From positions 1 to 45,023 of the forward strand of contig PWNQ01000205.1 of NCBI GenBank assembly GCA_003557725.1: a stretch of 45,023 nucleotides of DNA, read 5' to 3'. The stretch is from Bacteroidales bacterium. Lineage in GTDB: Bacteria; Bacteroidota; Bacteroidia; Bacteroidales; PWNQ01. The notes under the pieces are model-generated. The model made no database searches. It was not told the origin of the DNA and saw nothing but the letters and a program-made list of their open reading frames with translations. The translations under genes were made by a program, and so were the position numbers. Shown piece after piece: positions 1 to 8,073 of this stretch (the stretch's first letter is position 1; each line of letters opens with the position of its first letter).

Positions 1-2571
1 GTGTTTTGCTGGCTGGGTAATGCCAACCTGTTGCTGGCCATTATCAAGCTTATTGAGGACTCCATGAACGTGCAACACGATGTGGAAGAAGTGGGTGTAC
101 AGGTGATCATCCTGGTGGAAGATAATATTCGCTTTTATTCCAGCTACCTGCCCATTATTTACCGCATTATCTTTAAGCAGTCCAAGGAGTTTATGGCCGA
201 AGGCCTTAACGAACACCAGAAGATGTTACGTATGCGTGGCCGACCCAAGATATTGCTGGCCCGTACCTATGAGGATGCGGTCCAATACTATGATAGATAC
301 CGCCATAACCTGTTGGGCATTATATCCGATATCAGCTATAACCGGAAAAATAAGATGGATAAGTATGCCGGTATTCGCTTATGTCAAAAGGTGCGCAAAG
401 AAGATAAGTTTTTGCCCTTCCTACTCCAGTCAAGCGAAGGAGCCAATGAAAAGCTGGCCCGAAGGGAGCGGGTAGGGTTCATCAACAAAAACTCCAAAGC
501 CCTGTTAAAAGAGCTGCGGGATTATATTGTTCAAAACTTTGCCTTTGGTGATTTTATCTTTCTGGACCCCCCCACGGGAGAAGAGATAGACCGTGCCACC
601 GACCTTAAATCCTTTCAACAAAAGCTGTTTTCCATTCCCAGCGACTCGCTCAACTACCATATTCAACGCAATCATGTTTCTAAATGGCTTAACGCCAGAG
701 CGCTATTCCCTATTGCGGAAATGTTTAAGCACATACGGCCCGAAGATTTTGATAACCTGGAAGAGGTACGCCGCTTTTTATTTGATACCATTGCCTCTTA
801 CCGCCGTGGAAAAGGGAGGGGGGTAATTGCCAAGTTCTACCGGGAACGGTTTGATGAATATCTGATCTTTTCCCGGATCGGGGAGGGGTCTATAGGCGGT
901 AAAGCCCGGGGGCTGGCCTTTATCGACTCCCTGCTGAAAAAGCACAGCCTGATGGACAAATACAAAAATGTGATCATTACCATCCCAAGAACCGTGGTGC
1001 TGAGCACGGATGTGTTTGATGAATATATGGAGGAAAACGAACTGCATTCGGTGGCCCTTTCCAACGCCGACAACCAGGAGATACTGGAGCACTTTATTGC
1101 TGCACGTCTGCCTTTCAGAATACATAAAGACTTGCTGGCCTTTATCCAGGTCATCTCCAATCCCATTGCCGTTAGGTCCTCCAGCCTTCTGGAAGACAGT
1201 CATTACCAGCCATTCGCCGGAATCTACAGCACCTATATGGTGCCCAATATCAAAAACGATGAGCGTCAGATGCTGGAAATGCTCAGCAATGCTATAAAAA
1301 GCGTCTATGCATCCGTATATTTTAAGGACAGCAAAGCATATATGGAGGCCACTTCCAACGTGATCGACGAGGAAAAAATGGCCATTGTCCTTCAGGAAGT
1401 TTGTGGCTCAGAGCGGAAAGAGCTGGACAACCTGTTCGCACCCAATATCTCAGGGGTGGCACGATCCATAAATTTCTACCCGCTGGGACCGGAAAAGCCG
1501 GAAGATGGCATTGCCAGTGTGGCCATCGGACTGGGGAAATATGTGGTAGACGGAGCACAAAGCCTGCGGTTCTCTCCAAAATATCCCAAAAAAATCCTGC
1601 AGCTATCTTCCCCTGATATGGCCCTGCGCGATACACAAAAATACTTCTTTGCCCTGGACCTAAAGGAAGACAGCTTTCAGCCTTCCGTGGATGACGCAAT
1701 TAACCTTAGGAAAATACCCATCAAAGAGGTAGCCCAATCCAAAGACTTTAAGCATGTGCTCTCTACCTATGATATGGAGAACAACCGCATCAGGGACGGA
1801 GTGAACTACAAGGGAAAAAAACTGGTGACCTTTGCCAATATATTAAAAAATAATATGTTCCCGCTGGCCAGCATACTGGATGATGTGCTTAAAACCGGGC
1901 AAAAGGCCATGAACAACCCCATTGAAATTGAGTTTGCGGTGAATATGAACACGCCGGAAAACCATCCAATGGTATTTAGTATGTTGCAGATCCGACCCAT
2001 TGTGGAGCAAAAGGCACAGGTGAACGTGGATCTGGAAAACGATATCAAGCCCGAAGACTGCATTATCTTCTCGCAGAATGCTTTGGGAAATGGGGAGATC
2101 AGCGACCTGCACCATGTGGTCTATGTGAAACCCCGCTCTTTTAAAGCGGCCAATAACCCGAAAATCGTTCAGGAGGTGGAGAAAATCAATGCCTCGCTCC
2201 GGAAAAACAAGGAGAATTTCATCCTCATAGGACCCGGACGGTGGGGGTCCAGCGACCCCTGGCTGGGAATTCCCGTCAAATGGCCGCAAATATCTCAGGC
2301 ACGAGTAATTGTGGAATCAGGATTGCCCGACTACCGCATAGACCCCTCCCAGGGAACCCACTTCTTCCAAAACCTTACCTCCTTTCATGTGGGATACCTC
2401 ACCGTAAACCCCCATGAAAATAGCGGATACTATGATGTGGAATACCTGGATAAACAAAAAGCCGTTGATGAAACACAATACCTGCGGCATGTGACCTTCG
2501 AAAAACCGGTGATCGTGAAAATTGACGGAAGAAAAAATATGGGCGTAGTACTCAGGGACGATTTTCAGTAA
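1..2571 (+). CDS. PEP/pyruvate-binding domain protein with receiver-like N-terminus (5' truncated)
   Basis: The reading frame is open to the window edge, so the GTG at base 1 is probably not the true start; 856 residues are visible. Residues about 30-180 resemble a degenerate response-regulator receiver. They are followed by the nucleotide-binding PPDK_N/PEP-synthase domain, with GSIGGKARGL near residue 295 and AVRSSSLLEDS near 389. The C-terminus has the conserved block IGPGRWGSSDPWLG near 743. I see no phosphohistidine swivel motif (GGxTSHxAI) and no PEP-binding TIM barrel, so this is not a complete PEP synthase even though relatives are often annotated that way. The family is common in Bacteroidota and its reaction is not established. 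The protein is probably cytosolic. A role as a sensor-linked phosphotransfer or ATP-grasp enzyme is inference only. Confidence 0.85.
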   Translation: MFCWLGNANLLLAIIKLIEDSMNVQHDVEEVGVQVIILVEDNIRFYSSYLPIIYRIIFKQSKEFMAEGLNEHQKMLRMRGRPKILLARTYEDAVQYYDRYRHNLLGIISDISYNRKNKMDKYAGIRLCQKVRKEDKFLPFLLQSSEGANEKLARRERVGFINKNSKALLKELRDYIVQNFAFGDFIFLDPPTGEEIDRATDLKSFQQKLFSIPSDSLNYHIQRNHVSKWLNARALFPIAEMFKHIRPEDFDNLEEVRRFLFDTIASYRRGKGRGVIAKFYRERFDEYLIFSRIGEGSIGGKARGLAFIDSLLKKHSLMDKYKNVIITIPRTVVLSTDVFDEYMEENELHSVALSNADNQEILEHFIAARLPFRIHKDLLAFIQVISNPIAVRSSSLLEDSHYQPFAGIYSTYMVPNIKNDERQMLEMLSNAIKSVYASVYFKDSKAYMEATSNVIDEEKMAIVLQEVCGSERKELDNLFAPNISGVARSINFYPLGPEKPEDGIASVAIGLGKYVVDGAQSLRFSPKYPKKILQLSSPDMALRDTQKYFFALDLKEDSFQPSVDDAINLRKIPIKEVAQSKDFKHVLSTYDMENNRIRDGVNYKGKKLVTFANILKNNMFPLASILDDVLKTGQKAMNNPIEIEFAVNMNTPENHPMVFSMLQIRPIVEQKAQVNVDLENDIKPEDCIIFSQNALGNGEISDLHHVVYVKPRSFKAANNPKIVQEVEKINASLRKNKENFILIGPGRWGSSDPWLGIPVKWPQISQARVIVESGLPDYRIDPSQGTHFFQNLTSFHVGYLTVNPHENSGYYDVEYLDKQKAVDETQYLRHVTFEKPVIVKIDGRKNMGVVLRDDFQ

Positions 2572-2794
2572 TAACGGTGACTTTTCTTTATAGAATTGCC
2601 AGTAGAGAATTTAGCTTTTCATTTAAATTAGAGGAAGCCATGGAAGGCGCTTTGGGGGCGCAAGACTTTAGCAGAATGGATATACCCGCCATATGGTGCC
2701 AGGTAATATAGTCGGAATTTCTATAGTTTTGGTTAACTGAAATATATAATATTTTGCAGTAAGCCTGTTTGTTTGTATTTCGGCCGTTAAAAAA

Positions 2795-2838
2795 TATGTA
2801 CTATACTTCTGTAAATTATGTACGATACTTCTGTAAAT
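2795..2838. repeat. 22-bp direct tandem repeat, two copies
   Basis: Units at 2795-2816 and 2817-2838 share 21 of 22 bases; each runs from TATGTAC to TTCTGTAAAT. They lie about 340 bases upstream of ybaB. They could be tandem protein-binding sites or a simple replication-slippage duplication. Confidence 0.8.
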
Positions 2839-3074
2839 AATGAAGCTGTCCGATGGGTCAAAGATAATTGAGCCCGCTCTCAATATTCCATAAACCAATT
2901 CCTTTTTGTATTTTTGCACTGTAAAAGATGTTTTGCATGGCAAAACAGGTTCTAACATGTTGCAATTATGCATGTTAACCCACTTTATGCTGCTTTTTTA
3001 CATATTTTACTTTTACTGCTGTCATAAAGCGTCTATTTACGTGCGAAACTTTATTAATTAATGGATTATTATTT

Positions 3075-3148
3075 ATGAGGCCGGTCTAAAAACACACATT
3101 TTTTACATCCGCTGAAAATCAAAAGTAACCTTTTTAGATTGGACTCAT
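3075..3148 (+). repeat. 74-bp dispersed element with imperfect inverted ends, copy 1
   Basis: It begins ATGAGGCCGGTCTAAAAA and ends TTTTTAGATTGGACTCAT, so the two ends can pair imperfectly. The centre holds ACATCCGCTGAAAATCA. It is 71/74 identical to the reverse complement of 37793-37866. It ends 26 bases before the ybaB start codon. I use this copy to define the plus orientation of the family. Confidence 0.9.
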
Positions 3149-3174
3149 TTATATAAATCAAAAATTAAAATCAA

Positions 3175-3471
3175 ATGTTTGGAAATTTAAAAGATAAGAT
3201 CAAAGACGCCCATGAGGAAATGAAAGTCAAGTTGGAGCAGGTAACTCAAACGGGCAGTGCGGCAGACGGTAAAGTGAAAGTGGAAGTGAACGGCAACCGG
3301 AAAGTGCTGACCGTGCTGCTGGATCCGCAAGTCTACAGGGATAGCAAACCGGAAGAAATGGAAGACCTGGTGAGGGAAGCCGCCAATAATGCTTTGAAAA
3401 AGGCTGAGCTTCACGCAGAAGATGAAATGGTGAATATGGCTAAAGGAATGCTTCCCCCCGGGTTGTTGTGA
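3175..3471 (+). CDS. ybaB: YbaB/EbfC family nucleoid-associated protein
   Basis: This 98-residue protein has the length and layout of YbaB/EbfC. It starts with a helix rich in Lys and Glu (MFGNLKDKIKDAHEEM), continues with a central strand segment (KVKVEVNGNRKVLTVLLDP), and ends with a helix containing VREAANNALKKAE and a MAKGMLPPG tail. Members form dimers that bind DNA and help organise the nucleoid. In many bacteria ybaB sits next to dnaX and recR, but neither is present here. The gene stands alone with the 74-bp repeat as its immediate 5' flank. The ATG at 3175 is the only sensible start. Confidence 0.93.
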   Translation: MFGNLKDKIKDAHEEMKVKLEQVTQTGSAADGKVKVEVNGNRKVLTVLLDPQVYRDSKPEEMEDLVREAANNALKKAELHAEDEMVNMAKGMLPPGLL

Positions 3472-3754
3472 TTGTGGCCCCGAAGCAAACCCTTGTTGCG
3501 TTAAAAAACGGAAAATGGCCGGATTGTAACCCAATATGATTATGAGGTTATGCTTTTTTGGCGGATTTTTTGCCTGTTTCCGGTTTTTTTGCACGGAATT
3601 TTCCCTGCTCTGGGTTTTAAAAAATGCTAAATATTAGCTTACTACCACTTTCAGAGCGGTTATTATTACGAAAATGATAATTTGTTTTTGCACACCGGAT
3701 AGTATTATTATAAAAGCTGTATATTAGTGGTGTTTTTTTAACGATAAAGATATT

Positions 3755-4024
3755 ATGGAATTTGATTTTTCAATTGGCGATCAAGACCTAATGGCACAGA
3801 TCGATGATATTATTGATCAGCACCTTGAGGAGGGTGAGCCTGCCATTACCGGCGAAACGTTAAAGCGTCTCGCGGCGGAAGGGTACACCGATTTTCAGGC
3901 GCGTGAGCTGATAGGGCAGTGTGTTGCTTTTGAGATCACCAGCGACCGGGGGTTTAGCGATCGACGGTATGTCAAGCATCTGACTTCTTTGCCGGCCATT
4001 AATTTTGAATGGGAAGGGAGATAA
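3755..4024 (+). CDS. small acidic protein of unknown function
   Basis: I do not recognise this 89-residue protein. It is acidic, with no signal peptide or membrane segment, and looks mostly helical. Visible stretches are an Asp/Glu-rich start (DFSIGDQDLMAQIDDIIDQHLEEG), a central KRLAAEGYTDFQARELIG and a C-terminal LPAINFEWEGR. The codon usage resembles its neighbours and there is no competing frame, so it is probably real. It lies 283 bases after ybaB, and the gap between them holds only T-rich sequence. It converges on the Tricorn gene across a hairpin terminator. Confidence 0.7.
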   Translation: MEFDFSIGDQDLMAQIDDIIDQHLEEGEPAITGETLKRLAAEGYTDFQARELIGQCVAFEITSDRGFSDRRYVKHLTSLPAINFEWEGR

Positions 4025-4110
4025 CTATAGGCCCGGGGCGCTTTTTTTCTGAATGGCCGTTCGGGTAAGGCATAACTTTTACTTTTTTTTACAGGGGGCA
4101 GAAAAAAGCA

Positions 4111-4143
4111 AACAGGCCGGAGAACATTGTTCGCCGGCCTGTT
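4111..4143 (-). terminator. hairpin terminator after the Tricorn gene
   Basis: A perfect 10-bp stem (AACAGGCCGG pairing with CCGGCCTGTT) is extended inward by GAAC/GTTC. On the minus strand it is followed by a T-rich run (TTTGCTTTTTT). It lies 37 bases beyond the Tricorn stop, between two convergent genes, and could slow transcription from both sides. Confidence 0.85.
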
Positions 4144-4179
4144 GCATTTCTTTAGTACGGATGATCCACCCGGTAGTGG

Positions 4180-7100
4180 TTATTGGTCATCATCCTGGTT
4201 TTCATCATCTTCTTCGGGCTGTTCCTCTTCATCTTTTGACTTGTCCGGGAAGGGGGGGATTTCCGGGATCTCTTTATATTGGTCCAGTTGTTCAAGGATC
4301 ACCTCGATAGCTTTTTCCAGCTGTTGGTCAGTACCTTTAAATTCTTTTGCCGGGTCGTTAACCACTACGATATGGGGTTCCACACCGTGTCCCTCAATGA
4401 TCCATTTCTGTTCCTCGGCAGAATAGGATGCATATTCGGGCTTTCTCATATCGGCGCCATCAATAAAAGGCAATGATCCCCGGATGCCTACCACACCACC
4501 CCATGACCTTACGCCAATGACCGTTCCCAGGTTATGTTTCTTAAACGAGTATGGAAACAGGTCGCCATCAGAGGCAGAATATTCGTTGATCAGCAGTACG
4601 ATGGGGCCTCGCATCATTTGGCGGGGCGTTTGTCCCGGGATTTCCACGTTGCGGGCCATATTGGAGCGGGTCATCTCCCGGCGCAGGCGCTCAATAATCA
4701 TGGGAGATACGTTTCCGCCACCATTGCCACGGTCATCTATGATCAACGCTTTTTTGTCCAACTGTGGATAAAAATATTTGGCAAACTCATTCAACCCATC
4801 AGTCACCATATTGGGGATATGAATATAGCCCACCTGGCCGTCGGTAGCTTCATTTACCCGGTCCACATTGTTTCTGACCCAGTTGAAATAATACAGGTCC
4901 GATTCATCCTTCACAGGCTTCACCAGCACCGTGCGGCTGCCTTCCATGGATGGGCGCTGGTTTATACGAAGCTTAACGGTCTTTTCTGCCGTATTAAGAA
5001 GATGCTCATAGATGGAGCGGCTTCCCTTTAGGTCGTTGCCATTGATGGCCAAAATATAGTCGCCCTCGTTTACATCTACTCCTATTTCTGTAAGGGGTGA
5101 ACGTACGTTGTCACGCCAGTTTTCCCCACGCAGGATTTTTGTTACCCGGAAATAGCCCGATGCGTCATCTTTTTCAAACCGGGCACCTAAAAGGCCGGTA
5201 TATACTTTTTCGGTAGTGATCTGGTCGCCACCATTCACATAGGCATGACCCACATTAAGCTCTCCGATAAGCTCTCCAATAATGTAGTTCAAGTCGTTCC
5301 GGTCGCGGGCATGCGCTACCAGTGGCTTATATTTGGCATGCATATCCTCCCAGTCCACGCCATGCATGTGGGGATCGTAGAAAAAGTCACGCATCTGACG
5401 CCAGCTTTCATCATAGATCTGCTCCCATTCCTTGCGCTTATCCACCTGTATCTTCATATGGGACAAGTCCATGGGGTCTTTTACCTCAATGGATGAGGCG
5501 GGTAGAGGGATAATGGCATAGTTGCTGCCTTGCCTTACCAGCATATGCTCACCGTTGGCTGCAATGGAAAAGCCCAGGTTGCTGCCCAGGGTCACTTCTT
5601 CTTTGGTGTTGAAGTCAAACATTTTCAAGCTGGTACTGCCTGCACTGTGAGAACGCTCATGGTAGTAGAGGCGTCCGGGCGTAGCGCTAAGGCTTCCATA
5701 ATTGGAGGCCGATATGGGAAGCACGGTGATACGGTCTTTGATACCCGAAATATCCACCTCCATGTCTTCCCCACTGCTGCCTTCATTGTCGCCTTCATCA
5801 TTTGTGGAGACCTCATCATTTTCATAGGCAAAAGGCGAGGGAGTCTGGCCATTCAAAGTGATCAGGTAAATCTTAGACATATCCCTGTAGGCATGGTTCC
5901 ATTCGGTTTCGCTGTAAATGGGATTAAAACTCCGTCCGGAGACAAAAAACAGATACTTTCCGTCGGTGCTGAAAGCGGGACTGGAGGAGCTGTACCAGGT
6001 GTCGGTTACAGGATGGCTTTCCTGGTTATCCACATCATACAGGAATATTTGGTTCATTTCATTGGGTTGCCGGTCAGCATAGGCGATCCATTTCCCGTCG
6101 GGCGACCAGTCGAAACCGGTGATCTCCCATTTTTTGGACCGGGTTACTTCGGTGATCTCTTTGCTGTTTATATCCAGATAACGTAAACGCAGTTTTTTAT
6201 CGCTCCAGAGCAGTTTGTCGCTGTTGGGCGACCACTGAAGTCTGAACTTATAGGTGTGGGCATCACCGGTAAGCTGCACAGCCGTTTTGCTTCCGTCCTG
6301 AGCTACAATATATATTTCAAACTCACCGCTGTCGTCGGAGATGTAGGCAATATGTTTGCCATCGGGCGACCAGGCAGCATTTCGTGCATGCACGCCGGGA
6401 GCCTGTGTAAGGTTGCGGGTGATGCCGCTGCTGGCCGGAACGGTGAATACTTCGCCACGGGCACAAAAAACCGCCCGCATACCATCGGGAGAAACACCGG
6501 CGATGTTGATATATTGAGAGGCATCCACCCACGCCTGGCGGCCACGAACTTTGTCATCCTCAACATAAATGTCCAAACGCTCATGCTCTTCCGTATCCAG
6601 ATCCATACGATAAATATATCCACCATTTTCAAAAACAATGGCATTATCACCGATGGAAGGAAACTTAATATCAAACCGGGTGAAGTGGGTCACCTTACGT
6701 ACCTCTTCCGTATCCAGGTCATAGGCAAACAGGTTCATGGTACGGTCACGGTCGGAAATAAAATAAATGGTGTTATTATGCCACATGGGAATAATATCCT
6801 GGGCTATATGATCGGTGATGGTTTGTGTTTCTTCGGTCTCAAAGTCATAGATATGGATATCGTCGGCCATTCCTCCCCGGTAGTATTTCCAGGTTCGAAA
6901 CTCACGAAAGACCTGGTTATAGGCCATTTTAGACCCGTCATCATTAAACGATAGAAATCCTCCACGGGGTACCGGAAGCTGGGTTTCCATGCCACCCTCC
7001 ACAGGCACACTGTAGAGCTGGCCCACAAAATCGTTGAATGTGCGGTTTCTTGACCGGAATACCACCTGGCTGCCATCGGGCTTCCAGGCCATTACTATGT

Positions 7101-7458
7101 TGTTGGGCCCCATGCGGTCCGAGACATCATCGCGATCCAGCGTGGCGGTATAAGTCAGACGGCGGGGTTCGCCGCCCCGGGAGGGCATCACATAAACTTC
7201 CAGGTTACCATCATATTGCCCGGTAAAGGCGATCTGACTTCCATCGGGAGAAAAACGGGCAAACATTTCATAGCCCTGTCCTGATGTGATCTTTCGGGCT
7301 GTACCCCCTTCACTATTCACTAAATACAGATTACCCGCATAGGTGAATACGATCTGATCCCCATGAATGTGGGGGAAACGCAACAATCGCGTGCTCTCAC
7401 GGGAAAAGCCGGCCAGAAAAAACAGCACCGCCATACCCGTTAATATAAACTTCCTCAT
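4180..7458 (-). CDS. Tricorn-type protease (S41 family), exported
   Basis: At 1092 residues it is the usual size for a Tricorn protease homologue. An N-terminal signal peptide (LTGMAVLFFLAGFS) points to the periplasm. Two beta-propeller regions follow (about 25-340 and 340-680), with repeated motifs such as SPDGSQIAFTG, WSPDGKHIAYIS and WSPDGKWIAYAD. After them come a core domain, a PDZ domain (about 760-850) and the catalytic C-terminal domain. The expected catalytic residues are visible: His in LNVGHAYV near 744, Ser963 in NEYSASDGD, and Glu1022 in WIIEGHGVE. They match the spacing known for the archaeal enzyme. The last 20 residues are an almost purely acidic tail. It probably trims peptides in the periplasm. 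It appears to be a single-gene transcript. Confidence 0.93.
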   Translation of the reverse strand: MRKFILTGMAVLFFLAGFSRESTRLLRFPHIHGDQIVFTYAGNLYLVNSEGGTARKITSGQGYEMFARFSPDGSQIAFTGQYDGNLEVYVMPSRGGEPRRLTYTATLDRDDVSDRMGPNNIVMAWKPDGSQVVFRSRNRTFNDFVGQLYSVPVEGGMETQLPVPRGGFLSFNDDGSKMAYNQVFREFRTWKYYRGGMADDIHIYDFETEETQTITDHIAQDIIPMWHNNTIYFISDRDRTMNLFAYDLDTEEVRKVTHFTRFDIKFPSIGDNAIVFENGGYIYRMDLDTEEHERLDIYVEDDKVRGRQAWVDASQYINIAGVSPDGMRAVFCARGEVFTVPASSGITRNLTQAPGVHARNAAWSPDGKHIAYISDDSGEFEIYIVAQDGSKTAVQLTGDAHTYKFRLQWSPNSDKLLWSDKKLRLRYLDINSKEITEVTRSKKWEITGFDWSPDGKWIAYADRQPNEMNQIFLYDVDNQESHPVTDTWYSSSSPAFSTDGKYLFFVSGRSFNPIYSETEWNHAYRDMSKIYLITLNGQTPSPFAYENDEVSTNDEGDNEGSSGEDMEVDISGIKDRITVLPISASNYGSLSATPGRLYYHERSHSAGSTSLKMFDFNTKEEVTLGSNLGFSIAANGEHMLVRQGSNYAIIPLPASSIEVKDPMDLSHMKIQVDKRKEWEQIYDESWRQMRDFFYDPHMHGVDWEDMHAKYKPLVAHARDRNDLNYIIGELIGELNVGHAYVNGGDQITTEKVYTGLLGARFEKDDASGYFRVTKILRGENWRDNVRSPLTEIGVDVNEGDYILAINGNDLKGSRSIYEHLLNTAEKTVKLRINQRPSMEGSRTVLVKPVKDESDLYYFNWVRNNVDRVNEATDGQVGYIHIPNMVTDGLNEFAKYFYPQLDKKALIIDDRGNGGGNVSPMIIERLRREMTRSNMARNVEIPGQTPRQMMRGPIVLLINEYSASDGDLFPYSFKKHNLGTVIGVRSWGGVVGIRGSLPFIDGADMRKPEYASYSAEEQKWIIEGHGVEPHIVVVNDPAKEFKGTDQQLEKAIEVILEQLDQYKEIPEIPPFPDKSKDEEEQPEEDDENQDDDQ

Positions 7459-7491
7459 TTGATTATGATTTAATGATTTATAAAAATTCTG

Positions 7492-7517
7492 TATGAGCCA
7501 GCACCGCCTGGCTCATA
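7492..7517 (-). terminator. perfect hairpin between the efflux operon and the Tricorn gene
   Basis: A 10-bp perfect stem (TATGAGCCAG pairing with CTGGCTCATA) encloses a 6-base loop. On the minus strand it lies 136 bases beyond the PG0541 stop and 34 bases before the Tricorn start, with a TTTTTA run shortly after. It may end the efflux operon or act as a leader structure of the Tricorn mRNA. Confidence 0.55.
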
Positions 7518-7589
7518 ATTCAGAGAAACCAGAGAGTCGGGCGGTAGCTTGCAACAACTTATGTGTATTTAACAGAAAAATACCGACAG

Positions 7590-7607
7590 ACTACCCCGGA
7601 GGGTAGT
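7590..7607 (-). terminator. short hairpin downstream of the PG0541 gene
   Basis: A 6-bp stem (ACTACC/GGTAGT) has the 6-base loop CCGGAG. It lies 46 bases after the PG0541 stop, with a short T run a dozen bases further on the minus strand. It is weak alone but may act with the hairpin at 7492-7517. Confidence 0.35.
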
Positions 7608-7652
7608 TTGCCGGCAACAAAAATAATCAAAAATACAGAGAGGACAAATGGC

Positions 7653-7946
7653 TTAAACCATTTGTTCAATATTCCATACGAATGCACGGATACCCACCTC
7701 TTTATTAATTTCATCAAGGCGTTTTACCGCCTCTAACAGTTTATTCACTTTTTCTTCTTCCACCACCGTAATGATGGCATGGTTTTTTTCCGGCCAGGTA
7801 TGGGTTCCCATGTGTGGGTCACCGGTATGGGAACCTCTTCCAAAGACTTCATTCCATTGGGAGAAGCCGCGTACTTCCAGGTAGTCCAGCATGTATTCCA
7901 CTTTTTCCGAATGGGCTTGATTAAAAACTATAAAAACAGACTTCAT
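7653..7946 (-). CDS. PG0541 family transporter-associated protein
   Basis: This 97-residue protein opens MKSVFIVFNQAHSEKVEYML and contains GRGSHTGDPHMGTHTWPEKNHAIITVV, typical of the PG0541 family found beside RND pumps in Bacteroidota. Its length and pattern resemble small P-II-like trimers, with a flexible loop rich in His and Gly (about residues 36-52) that could bind metal or nucleotide. It is the last gene of the efflux operon, 127 bases after the pump. The position suggests it modulates or senses the transporter, but no biochemical role is established to my knowledge. Confidence 0.82.
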   Translation of the reverse strand: MKSVFIVFNQAHSEKVEYMLDYLEVRGFSQWNEVFGRGSHTGDPHMGTHTWPEKNHAIITVVEEEKVNKLLEAVKRLDEINKEVGIRAFVWNIEQMV

Positions 7947-8073
7947 GGGTTAATATTGATTTGTAATAATGTTTTTGTACTACTACTGTTAGCATTTAGC
8001 ATCGGTGATAAATGGCGTTTCTGCAGCCTTTTGGTTCTCACATATTCCCGGCCGTAATCCGGGGTGGGGCGAA

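Larger units (their letters stand above)
2572..3174. other. 603-base intergenic region with tandem repeat and 74-bp element
   Basis: No convincing gene lies here. The region is A+T rich. It holds a 22-bp tandem duplication at 2795-2838, a TATTTTTG box at 2909-2916 that fits the Bacteroidota -7 consensus TAnnTTTG, and the dispersed 74-bp element at 3075-3148 just upstream of ybaB. If the box is used, the ybaB transcript would carry the 74-bp element as a leader hairpin. That is inference. Confidence 0.6.

Noticed and set aside
5530-6954. Two open frames of 218 and 232 codons on the plus strand inside the Tricorn gene
   Set aside because: They are antisense to a well-supported protease with catalytic residues in register. 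No recognisable domains.
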